From positions 558,001 through 622,000 of the forward strand of contig NZ_AQWP01000001.1 of NCBI RefSeq assembly GCF_000375585.1: a stretch of DNA of 64,000 bases, read 5' to 3'. Source of the stretch: Sinorhizobium meliloti 4H41. Lineage in GTDB: Bacteria; Pseudomonadota; Alphaproteobacteria; Rhizobiales; Rhizobiaceae. Position 1 is the first letter of the stretch. Each line of letters begins with the position of its first letter. Of this stretch, positions 37,359 through 44,968 are shown piece by piece. A program made the position numbers and the translations under genes. The notes under the pieces were generated by a model. That model did not search any database, was not told the origin of the DNA, and saw only the letters and a list, made by a program, of their open reading frames with translations.

Positions 37359-37426
37359 CGGAGTGCTCCTTTGGGCGATGGTCGCGGGGGACTTCTTCGA
37401 CCCGCTTCAGTTTCGAGGTCTGGTTG

Positions 37427-37461
37427 GGGACGCGCGGCGGGGCAGGGGTGCCGCGCGTCCC
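37427..37461 (-). terminator. Hairpin immediately after aceA
   Basis: GGGACGCGCGGC pairs perfectly with GCCGCGCGTCCC over an 11-base loop, 6 bases after the aceA stop. There is no T run on the minus strand. It probably stabilises the aceA 3' end or attenuates read-through into the two small genes. Confidence 0.6.
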
Positions 37462-37467
37462 GCTCGT

Positions 37468-38757
37468 TCATTCTGCTGCCGGGCGGAACTGATCGTGCTC
37501 GGTGGATTCCTTCATGGCCGTGGTCGACGACTGGCCGCCGGTGATCGCGACCGACACGGCATCGAAATAGCCGGTCCCCACTTCGCGCTGGTGCTTGGTC
37601 GCCGTATAGCCGTTGGCTTCGGCTGCGAATTCCGCTTCCTGCAGTTCCGAATAGGCCGCCATCTGCCGGTCCCTGTAGCCGCGCGCCAGTTCGAACATGC
37701 CGTAGTTCAGCTGGTGGAAACCGGCGAGCGTGATGAACTGGAACTTGTAGCCCATGGCGCCCAATTCGCGCTGGAACTTGGCGATCGTCGCGTCGTCGAG
37801 GTTCTTTTTCCAGTTGAAGGACGGCGAGCAATTATAGGCGAGCAGCTTGCCCGGATGCGCCCTGTGCACGCCTTCGGCGAACTTGCGCGCCTGCTCCAGG
37901 TCGGGCTTGGAGGTCTCGCACCAGATGAGATCGCAATGCGGCGCATAGGCGATCGCGCGGGCGATGCAGGGCTCGATGCCGTTCTTCACCTGGTAAAAAC
38001 CCTCGACGGTGCGGCCGGCATCGTAGTCGACGAAGGGGCGGTCGCGCTCGTCGATATCGGAGGTGAGCAGCTTCGCCGCTTCCGCGTCGGTGCGGGCGAT
38101 GACCAGCGTCGGCGTACCCATTACGTCGGCGGCAAGCCGTGCCGCATTCAGATTGCGGATATGCGCCGCGGTCGGGATCAGCACCTTGCCGCCGAGATGG
38201 CCGCACTTCTTTTCCGACGCGAGCTGGTCCTCGTAGTGGACGCCCGCCGCACCCGCTTCGATGAAGGCCTTCATGATCTCGAAGGCGTTGAGCGGCCCGC
38301 CGAAGCCGGCTTCCGCATCGGCGACGATCGGAGCGAACCATGTATCGACGGAGAGACCCTTGCCTTCCGCCGTCTCGATCTGATCGGCGCGCTGAAGCGT
38401 GCGATTGATGCGCTTGGCAAGTTCGGGAGCCGCGTTGGCCGGATAGAGCGACTGGTCCGGATACATGGCGGAAGCGGTGTTGGCGTCGGCTGCGACCTGC
38501 CAGCCGGAGAGATAGATCGCCTTCAAGCCCGCGCGCACCATCTGCATCGCCTGATTGCCGGAAAGCGCGCCGAGTGCATTGACGAAGTCCTCCTCATGGA
38601 TGAGCTTCCAGAGGCGGTTCGCACCCATTTCGGCAAGCGAATAACGGATCTCCACCGAGCCCCTGAGCCGCTTCACGTCCTCGGCGGAATAGGGCCGCTC
38701 GATTCCGTCGAAGCGCCCCTCCGGCGCATGGGGAACGAGCTTGTAAAAATCAGTCAT
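37468..38757 (-). CDS. aceA: Isocitrate lyase AceA
   Basis: 429-residue glyoxylate-shunt enzyme splitting isocitrate into succinate and glyoxylate. The catalytic K-K-C-G-H is at 183-187. Q-V-A-A-D at 87-91, D-A-E-A-G-F-G-G-P at 147-155, and [10 protein letters not shown] further on complete the signature. Length is that of the bacterial short form. Start ATG at 38757 with GAGGCAAG upstream; the frame to 38826 lacks conservation. It is divergent from the ScfR/RamB-type regulator gene, separated by a 228-bp control region. Confidence 0.97.
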   Translation of the reverse strand: MTDFYKLVPHAPEGRFDGIERPYSAEDVKRLRGSVEIRYSLAEMGANRLWKLIHEEDFVNALGALSGNQAMQMVRAGLKAIYLSGWQVAADANTASAMYPDQSLYPANAAPELAKRINRTLQRADQIETAEGKGLSVDTWFAPIVADAEAGFGGPLNAFEIMKAFIEAGAAGVHYEDQLASEKKCGHLGGKVLIPTAAHIRNLNAARLAADVMGTPTLVIARTDAEAAKLLTSDIDERDRPFVDYDAGRTVEGFYQVKNGIEPCIARAIAYAPHCDLIWCETSKPDLEQARKFAEGVHRAHPGKLLAYNCSPSFNWKKNLDDATIAKFQRELGAMGYKFQFITLAGFHQLNYGMFELARGYRDRQMAAYSELQEAEFAAEANGYTATKHQREVGTGYFDAVSVAITGGQSSTTAMKESTEHDQFRPAAE

Positions 38758-38833
38758 ACTTGCCTCCTCGTGAAATCGCTTCGTCTTCGGCTTTCGTCTT
38801 GCGGCACCTCTAGGCCGAAAGATCATGTGACAG

Positions 38834-38939
38834 TTTTTACATTGCGCTGCATAAACCTGCTATCGAATTCCCGTAGCTAGCGGCTGGAAACGGGTTAGCT
38901 TGTCTTGCCTTTGACAGTATGCGGAAGTAAAGTTGTAAA
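38834..38939. promoter_or_regulatory. Half-sites resembling the scfR palindrome in the aceA control region
   Basis: TTTTTACA at 38834-38841 and TTGTAAA at 38933-38939 match the arms of the palindrome at 38966. They lie upstream of aceA and may be regulator contacts for the aceA promoter. They are short, so partly a matter of chance. Confidence 0.4.
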
Positions 38940-38965
38940 AGATGTCAAAGCGGATCATCTGCCGA

Positions 38966-38987
38966 ATTTGTAAAGGGAATTACAAAT
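38966..38987. promoter_or_regulatory. 22-bp palindrome over the regulator start codon, likely autoregulatory operator
   Basis: Perfect arms ATTTGTAA and TTACAAAT, separated by 6 bp. The right arm ends in the ATG start codon at 38986. Binding here would block transcription or translation of the regulator itself. Confidence 0.65.
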
Positions 38988-40398
38988 GGCCGAGAACAAG
39001 ATCTTTGCCGGGCCGCGGGTCAGGCGAATCCGAAACGGCCTTCAGCTGACGCAGACGGCCATGGCCGAGGCGCTTGGCATCTCTCCTTCCTATCTGAACC
39101 TCATCGAGCGCAACCAGCGGCCGCTGACGGTGCAGCTGCTCTTGAAACTGGCCTCCGTCTACAAGGTCGACCTCGAAGAGCTCCAGGGCGAGGCGGGCAG
39201 CGGTCTTGCGCAGCTGCGCGAGGTCTTTGCCGATCCGCTGCTTGCCGGCGAACTGCCGGGGGATCAGGAGTTGGTGGAGGTCGCCGAAGCGGCGCCGAAC
39301 GTCTCCGGTGGCATCGTCAAACTTCATCGCGCCTACCGCGAACAGGCGTCGCGGCTGAGGGATCTCGCCGCCCTGCTGGCGGGCGAGGGACACATGGCGG
39401 CACTTGCCGATACGCGCCTGCCGATGGACGAAGTCCGCGAGGCTTTCGAGGCACGGGCCAATCACTTCGCCCGCATAGAGGAGGCGGCGGAGGCCCTGCA
39501 TGCAAGCCTCTCGCCCGGAGACGATCTTTCAGGCGCAATGAAGGCTTGGCTCAGAAGGGAGCACGGCCTGGCGGTGCGGACGCTGCCGGTGCACGTGATG
39601 CCCACCCTGCGCCGCCGCTTCGACCGCCACTCGATGCGCCTCTTCGTCTCCGAACGCCTGTCGCCCTTCGATCAGCTGCGCGAGATCGCGATCGAGGTGG
39701 CTTCGATCGCCTGCCATGAGGCGATTGCCGCCGAGCTCGAGCAGTTCCGCTTTACCACGGCCGAAGCGCGGCGCATCGGCCGCTTCGAACTCGCGCGCTA
39801 TGCTGCCCATGCGCTGATGATGCCCTATGCGGCATTTCTCGCCGCCGCGCAGCGGATGAAATACGATGTGGCTGTCCTGGCAGCGCGTTTCCAGGTTTCC
39901 TACGAGCAGGTCGCCAACCGTCTGACGATGCTGCAGCGGCCCGGTGCGGCGGGGGTTCCGTTTTTTCTCATCGAGATCGACAGCGCCGGCAACAGGCTGC
40001 GTCGCGCCGGAGCGCAGGGATTTCCCCATGCCCGCTTCGGCGGCGGCTGTCCCAAGCTCAACGTCCAGGCTGCCTTTGCCGTGCCCGGCCAGGTTCTCGT
40101 CGATCGCGTCGGAATGCCTGACGGCACCGAATTCATCACTGTCGCACGCACCGTCGACGGTCCGCAGGCCGCCTTCCACGAACGGGTTCGGCGCACGGCG
40201 ATCCTCGTCGGTTGCGAGGCCGCCTTCGCGAGCGAGATGGTCTATGGCGCCGCCGCGGTCGTGCCGGCGATCGCAATCGGTCCGGCCTGCCGGCTTTGCG
40301 AGCGGCAGGGGTGCCTGGCGCGCGCCGAACCGCCGATCACTCGACCGCTCGGTCTCGACGAGATGGCCACCGGGCTGAGCGTCTTCGACTTTCAGTGA
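38986..40398 (+). CDS. ScfR/RamB-type XRE regulator (short-chain fatty acid/acetate metabolism)
   Basis: 470-residue regulator. HTH_3 domain at about 9-62 (R-V-R-R-I-R-N-G-L-Q-L-T-Q-T-A-M-A-E-A-L-G-I-S-P-S-Y-L-N-L-I-E-R-N). The middle part (about 165-300) corresponds to the IrrE/ImmA-like region, but the usual H-E-x-x-H appears as H-E-A-I-A, so metal binding is probably lost. The C terminus is the DUF2083-like domain with a C-R-L-C-E-R-Q-G-C-L-A-R cysteine cluster. In actinobacteria RamB controls aceA; adjacency to divergent aceA implies the same job here. ATG at 38986 lies in the palindrome. Confidence 0.88.
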   Translation: MAENKIFAGPRVRRIRNGLQLTQTAMAEALGISPSYLNLIERNQRPLTVQLLLKLASVYKVDLEELQGEAGSGLAQLREVFADPLLAGELPGDQELVEVAEAAPNVSGGIVKLHRAYREQASRLRDLAALLAGEGHMAALADTRLPMDEVREAFEARANHFARIEEAAEALHASLSPGDDLSGAMKAWLRREHGLAVRTLPVHVMPTLRRRFDRHSMRLFVSERLSPFDQLREIAIEVASIACHEAIAAELEQFRFTTAEARRIGRFELARYAAHALMMPYAAFLAAAQRMKYDVAVLAARFQVSYEQVANRLTMLQRPGAAGVPFFLIEIDSAGNRLRRAGAQGFPHARFGGGCPKLNVQAAFAVPGQVLVDRVGMPDGTEFITVARTVDGPQAAFHERVRRTAILVGCEAAFASEMVYGAAAVVPAIAIGPACRLCERQGCLARAEPPITRPLGLDEMATGLSVFDFQ

Positions 40399-40673
40399 GC
40401 CTGCGCGAAATGGCACGCAATCCGCAGCGGACGTCGTGATGACGCCAGCAACTCCCCGAAACGCTCCCCATCCCTGCGACAAGGACAGGGTGCGGTAAGA
40501 GGAGGGAATTTCGGGTGAAAAACCGCGAACCACTTTTTTCCTGGAACCGCTCTAACTCCTTGAGCTTATCGAGAAAGATGCCTAACCTCCGCATCGGCAC
40601 GATCAAAAGACGGGGCGTAACGGCACTGGAGAAGAAATTACTGTCCCGAGCCGATAATCAAGAGGGGAGTTGC

Positions 40674-41768
40674 ATGTCCAAACTCATCGTCGCAACCTTG
40701 ACCACCGCGGTGCTTGCGGGATCGACCATGCTGGCTTCGGCCCAGGAGCGGGTCGTCAACGTCTATAACTGGTCGGACTATATCGATGACAGTATCCTCG
40801 AGGATTTCACCAAGGAGACCGGCATCAAGGTCGTCTATGACGTGTTCGACTCGAACGAGATTCTGGAAACGAAGCTGCTCGCCGGCGGCTCCGGTTACGA
40901 CGTCGTCGTTCCGACCGCCTATTTCCTGCAGCGCCAGATCGCTGCCGGGGTGTTCCAGAAGCTCGACAAGTCGAAACTGCCGAACATTTCCAACATGTGG
41001 GACATGGTCATGGAGCGTACCGCGCAGTACGATCCCGGCAACGAATACGCCGTCGACTACATGTGGGGCACGACCGGCATCGGCTACAATGTCGAGAAGA
41101 TGAAGGAGATTCTCGGCACGGACGAGAAGCCGAACTGGGATGTCATTTTCGACCCGGAGATTGCGGCGAAGTTCAAGGACTGCGGCATTCATCTCCTCGA
41201 TTCCCCCACCGACATCATGCCTTCGGCGCTCGCCTATCTGGGGCTCAATCCCGACAGCCACGACCAGGCGGACCTCGAAAAGGCAGCCGACCTGCTGATG
41301 AAGGTCCGGCCCAATATCCGCAAGTTCCATTCGTCCGAATATATCAACGCGCTCGCGAACGGCGACATCTGCCTCGCCGTCGGCTTCTCCGGCGACGTCT
41401 TCCAGGCGCGCGACCGGGCGGCCGAGGCGAAGGCCGGCGTGACCGTCGACTACTCGATCCCGGAGCAGGGCGCGCAGATGTGGTTCGACATGCTGGCTAT
41501 CCCCGCCGATGCGCCGCATGTCGCCGAGGCGCATGAGTTCATCAACTACATGATGAAGCCGGAAGTCATCGCCAAGGCCTCGAACTACGTGTTCTACGCC
41601 AACGGCAACAAGGCCTCGCAGGAGTTCCTCGACAAGGAAGTGCTCGAAGACACCGCCATCTATCCATCCGATGCCGTGATGCAGAAACTCTTCACCACGA
41701 CGCCCTTCGAGGCCAAGGAGCAAAGGGTATTGACCCGGCTCTGGACCAAGATCGTCACTGGTCAGTAG
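40674..41768 (+). CDS. potF: PotF, putrescine/polyamine ABC transporter substrate-binding protein
   Basis: 364-residue periplasmic polyamine-binding protein. Signal peptide at about 1-24 (M-S-K-L-I-V-A-T-L-T-T-A-V-L-A-G-S-T-M-L-A-S-A). The mature start V-V-N-V-Y-N-W-S-D-Y-I-D-D-S-I is the PotF/PotD signature, and D-Y-M-W-G-T-T-G-I-G-Y-N follows. Start ATG at 40674 after AGAGGGGAG. Followed by a terminator-like hairpin before potG. Substrate putrescine is inferred from family and from the puuA/puuB genes 10 kb away. Confidence 0.92.
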   Translation: MSKLIVATLTTAVLAGSTMLASAQERVVNVYNWSDYIDDSILEDFTKETGIKVVYDVFDSNEILETKLLAGGSGYDVVVPTAYFLQRQIAAGVFQKLDKSKLPNISNMWDMVMERTAQYDPGNEYAVDYMWGTTGIGYNVEKMKEILGTDEKPNWDVIFDPEIAAKFKDCGIHLLDSPTDIMPSALAYLGLNPDSHDQADLEKAADLLMKVRPNIRKFHSSEYINALANGDICLAVGFSGDVFQARDRAAEAKAGVTVDYSIPEQGAQMWFDMLAIPADAPHVAEAHEFINYMMKPEVIAKASNYVFYANGNKASQEFLDKEVLEDTAIYPSDAVMQKLFTTTPFEAKEQRVLTRLWTKIVTGQ

Positions 41769-41775
41769 GAAAACG

Positions 41776-41806
41776 AATTGCCCGGACCTCAAATCCGGGC
41801 AATTTT
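41776..41806 (+). terminator. Terminator/attenuator between potF and potG
   Basis: AATTGCCCGGA pairs perfectly with TCCGGGCAATT (11 bp, 7-base loop) and is followed by TTTCTG, 8 bp after the potF stop. It likely gives more binding protein than permease/ATPase. Confidence 0.75.
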
Positions 41807-41880
41807 CTGCATGTTTCTGCGCTCAACTCTCGACGTGTCGGCGCCGGCCATTGCGTATGGGCTGCGCCATTCGAGGATAG

Positions 41881-43026
41881 ATGATGAAGTCTCTCGGAAG
41901 TATCCGGCGTTCTTTCGCGCCATGGGCGGACCCCGCCTCCAAGCCTTTCATTTCCGTCAAGAACGTCACCAAGAAGTTCGGTGACTTCACCGCCGTGGAC
42001 GATCTTTCGCTGAACATCTACACGCGCGAATTCTTCGCCCTGCTCGGCGCTTCGGGCTGCGGCAAATCCACCCTCCTGCGGATGCTGGCCGGTTTCGAGC
42101 AGCCGACATCGGGCGAAATCATCCTCGACGGCCAGAGTCTGGCGGGCATCCCGCCCTACCGCCGCCCCGTCAATATGATGTTCCAGTCCTATGCGCTGTT
42201 TCCGCACATGACGGTCGAAAACAACGTCGCCTTCGGCCTGAAGCAGGACGGAATGCCGAAAGCGGACATCGCCGAACGCGTCGGGCAGATGCTGAAGCTC
42301 GTCAAGCTCGAGAAGTTCGCCAGGCGCAAGCCGCATCAGCTTTCCGGCGGCCAGCGCCAGCGCGTCGCCCTTGCCCGTTCTCTGGCAAAGCGGCCGAAGG
42401 TGCTGCTGCTCGACGAACCGCTCGGCGCGCTCGACAAGAAGCTGCGCGAGGAAACGCAATTCGAGCTCATGGACCTCCAGCAGGAACTCGGCCTCACCTT
42501 CGTCGTCGTCACCCACGATCAGGAAGAGGCGATGACCATGGCGGACCGCATCGCCGTCATGAGCCACGGCAAGGTCGTCCAGGTGGCGACGCCGGCGGAG
42601 ATCTACGAAGCGCCGAATTCGCGCTTCGTCGCCGATTTCATCGGCGACGTGAACATATTCGACGGCAAGGTCACCGCGGCCGAAGACGGCTATATACGTG
42701 TCGAGACGACGGGCGGTATACCGGTCCGGATGGCGTCGCCGGAAACGCCGGGAAACGGCGCAAAGGCGGCCGTCGCCATCCGGCCCGAGAAGATCAGAAT
42801 TGGCCGACAGCCGCCGGCGCATGCGCCGGTGAACGCCGCCGAGGGCGAGATATGGGACATCGGCTATCTCGGCGACATGACGGTTTTTCACATCCGGCTG
42901 AAGGACGGCAAGGTCGTCAAGGCGTCATCGCTCAACGCGGCGCGAGCGGTCGAGGACCCGCTCGGTTACGACCAGCAGGTCTGGATCTCCTTCGGTGAAG
43001 ATGCGGGCGTCGTTTTGAAGGATTGA
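41881..43026 (+). CDS. potG: PotG, polyamine ABC transporter ATPase
   Basis: 381 residues. Walker A G-A-S-G-C-G-K-S-T at 56-64, signature L-S-G-G-Q near 157, Walker B L-L-L-D-E-P-L-G-A-L-D, H-loop V-T-H-D-Q-E-E-A. The last ~120 residues are a TOBE_2 domain (A-I-R-P-E-K-I). The start is one of two adjacent ATGs (41881 or 41884). It partners PotH/PotI; 4 bp before potH. Confidence 0.93.
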   Translation: MMKSLGSIRRSFAPWADPASKPFISVKNVTKKFGDFTAVDDLSLNIYTREFFALLGASGCGKSTLLRMLAGFEQPTSGEIILDGQSLAGIPPYRRPVNMMFQSYALFPHMTVENNVAFGLKQDGMPKADIAERVGQMLKLVKLEKFARRKPHQLSGGQRQRVALARSLAKRPKVLLLDEPLGALDKKLREETQFELMDLQQELGLTFVVVTHDQEEAMTMADRIAVMSHGKVVQVATPAEIYEAPNSRFVADFIGDVNIFDGKVTAAEDGYIRVETTGGIPVRMASPETPGNGAKAAVAIRPEKIRIGRQPPAHAPVNAAEGEIWDIGYLGDMTVFHIRLKDGKVVKASSLNAARAVEDPLGYDQQVWISFGEDAGVVLKD

Positions 43027-43030
43027 AGCC

Positions 43031-43942
43031 ATGGCGAAACTCGCCTCAGCCATCGTCAGCCGCCTGGTCATAATCATTCCCTATGCCTGGCTCCTGTTCT
43101 TCTTCCTCATTCCTTTCTTCATCGTCTTCCGCATCTCGCTGTCGCAGACGGCCGTCGCGATGCCGCCCTATATGCCAGTCTTCGACCTGGCGGGCGGCCT
43201 TTCCGGCATCGTGGAGAAGCTCGGTGAATTCTCGCTCGACAATTACGTATGGCTGACCGAGGACGTCCTCTATTTCAACGCCTATATATCGAGCGTCGTC
43301 ATCGCCGCTATCTCGACCCTGCTGACGCTCCTGATCGGCTATCCGATCGCCTATGGCATGGCGAAGGCGCCGCGTTCGCTGCGACCCACGCTGCTGATGA
43401 TGGTGATCCTGCCCTTCTGGACGAGCTTTCTGATCCGCGTCTATGCCTGGATCGCCATCCTGAAACCGGAGGGCCTGCTCAACCAGTTTCTGTCGGCGGT
43501 CGGCCTGATCGATCAGCCGCTCATCATCCTCAACACCAATTGGGCGATCTATATCGGCATCGTCTATTCCTATCTGCCCTTCATGGTGCTGCCGATCTAC
43601 TCGGCGCTTGAGAAGATGGACCACTCGCTGACCGAAGCCGCCCAGGACCTCGGCTGCACGCCTGCCGCCGCCTTCTGGCGCGTGACCTTTCCCCTGTCGC
43701 TCCCCGGCGTCGTGGCCGGCTGCCTGCTCGTTTTCATTCCGGCTGTCGGCGAGTTCGTGATTCCCGACCTCCTCGGCGGCTCGGAAACGCTGATGATCGG
43801 CAAGACCTTGTGGAGCGAGTTCAATTCCAATCGCGACTGGCCGGTTTCGTCTGCCGTGGCGATCATCCTGCTCATGATCCTGGTGATACCCATCGTCTAT
43901 TTCCAGAACATTCAGGCCAGAACCGACGGCGAGGGGAGGTGA
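43031..43942 (+). CDS. potH: PotH, polyamine ABC transporter permease
   Basis: 303-residue inner-membrane permease with about six helices, first at about 14-36 (Y-A-W-L-L-F-F-F-L-I-P-F-F). The EAA loop is E-A-A-Q-D-L-G-C-T-P-A-A-A-F-W-R-V-T-F-P. The sequence order is that of the PotB/PotH family. It starts 4 bp after potG and ends 3 bp before potI, whose ribosome site (GAGGGGAGGTGAG) lies in the potH 3' end. Confidence 0.93.
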   Translation: MAKLASAIVSRLVIIIPYAWLLFFFLIPFFIVFRISLSQTAVAMPPYMPVFDLAGGLSGIVEKLGEFSLDNYVWLTEDVLYFNAYISSVVIAAISTLLTLLIGYPIAYGMAKAPRSLRPTLLMMVILPFWTSFLIRVYAWIAILKPEGLLNQFLSAVGLIDQPLIILNTNWAIYIGIVYSYLPFMVLPIYSALEKMDHSLTEAAQDLGCTPAAAFWRVTFPLSLPGVVAGCLLVFIPAVGEFVIPDLLGGSETLMIGKTLWSEFNSNRDWPVSSAVAIILLMILVIPIVYFQNIQARTDGEGR

Positions 43943-43945
43943 GCT

Positions 43946-44767
43946 ATGGAGAAGTGGTCCCGTTTCAACATCGCCTCGGTCGTTCTAGGCTTCGGCTTTC
44001 TCTATCTGCCGATCGTGCTCCTGGTGATCTTCTCCTTCAACGAGTCGAAACTGGTCACCGTCTGGGCGGGCTTCTCGACCAAGTGGTACAGTCAGCTCTG
44101 GCATAACCAGGGCCTTCTGGACGCGGCCTGGGTAACGATCCGGGTGGCGTTCCTTTCGGCGACCTGTGCGACCGTCCTCGGAACTCTGGCGGCACTCGCG
44201 CTGGTGCGCTACACCCGATTTCGCGGCCGTGTTCTCTTTTCCGGCATGGTCTATGCGCCTCTGGTGATGCCGGAGGTGATCACCGGCCTGTCGCTGCTGC
44301 TGCTCTTCGTGGCGATCGGGTTCGACCGCGGTTTCTGGACGATCACGCTCGCCCATATCACCTTCACCATGTGCTTCGTCGCGGTCGTGGTCCAGTCGCG
44401 TCTTCTGAGCTTCGACCAGTCGATCGAGGAGGCGGCGCTCGATCTCGGCGCGACCCCGGTCAGGACCTTCTTCGCGATCACGCTGCCGGTGATCGCGCCG
44501 GCCGTCTTTTCCGGCTGGATTCTCGCTTTCACGCTCTCGCTCGACGATCTCGTGATTGCTAGCTTCACGACCGGGCCGGGCGCCACGACGCTGCCGATGA
44601 AGATCTATAGCCAGGTCCGCCTGGGCGTGACGCCGGAAATCAATGCCATCTGCACGATCCTGATCGGTATCGTCGCTTTGGGTGTGATCGTCGCATCGAT
44701 CGTCACGAAGCGTCGTGAAGTCCAGCGCGAAAAGGACGAGCGAGCAGCCTTCGCGGCGATTGGTTGA
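43946..44767 (+). CDS. potI: PotI, polyamine ABC transporter permease
   Basis: 273-residue second permease of the PotC/PotI family with six helices; EAA loop E-A-A-L-D-L-G-A-T-P-V-R-T-F-F-A-I-T-L-P. The conserved S-L-D-D-L-V-I-A-S-F segment lies near 190-200. The charged C terminus (K-R-R-E-V-Q-R-E-K-D-E-R) is cytoplasmic. Last gene of potFGHI. Confidence 0.93.
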   Translation: MEKWSRFNIASVVLGFGFLYLPIVLLVIFSFNESKLVTVWAGFSTKWYSQLWHNQGLLDAAWVTIRVAFLSATCATVLGTLAALALVRYTRFRGRVLFSGMVYAPLVMPEVITGLSLLLLFVAIGFDRGFWTITLAHITFTMCFVAVVVQSRLLSFDQSIEEAALDLGATPVRTFFAITLPVIAPAVFSGWILAFTLSLDDLVIASFTTGPGATTLPMKIYSQVRLGVTPEINAICTILIGIVALGVIVASIVTKRREVQREKDERAAFAAIG

Positions 44768-44831
44768 GCGAGGGCGTGTTGAGGTTCATCTCGCGTTTGT
44801 GACGGCTGCTCGGAGGAGTGCCATCTCTTTT

Positions 44832-44865
44832 CCTCCTCATCTCTCACGAGCACAGGGGTGAGGAG
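44832..44865. repeat. Possible diverged remnant of the 120-bp palindromic repeat
   Basis: TCCTCATCTCTCACGAGCAC followed by AGGGGTGAGGAG resembles the right end of the elements at 23587 and 23832 (ATCCCTGTGACGAGCACAGG-GATGAGG), with several changes. Weak match. Confidence 0.3.
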
Positions 44866-44968
44866 ATCAAACAAGCCGCTGCGAAAACCGCCAATCTCAA
44901 CAGGCTTCAAAGCACTTCCACGAAAAGTGTGTAACGGTTTCCGTCCGGAGTGCATTGTCTCAAAGATG

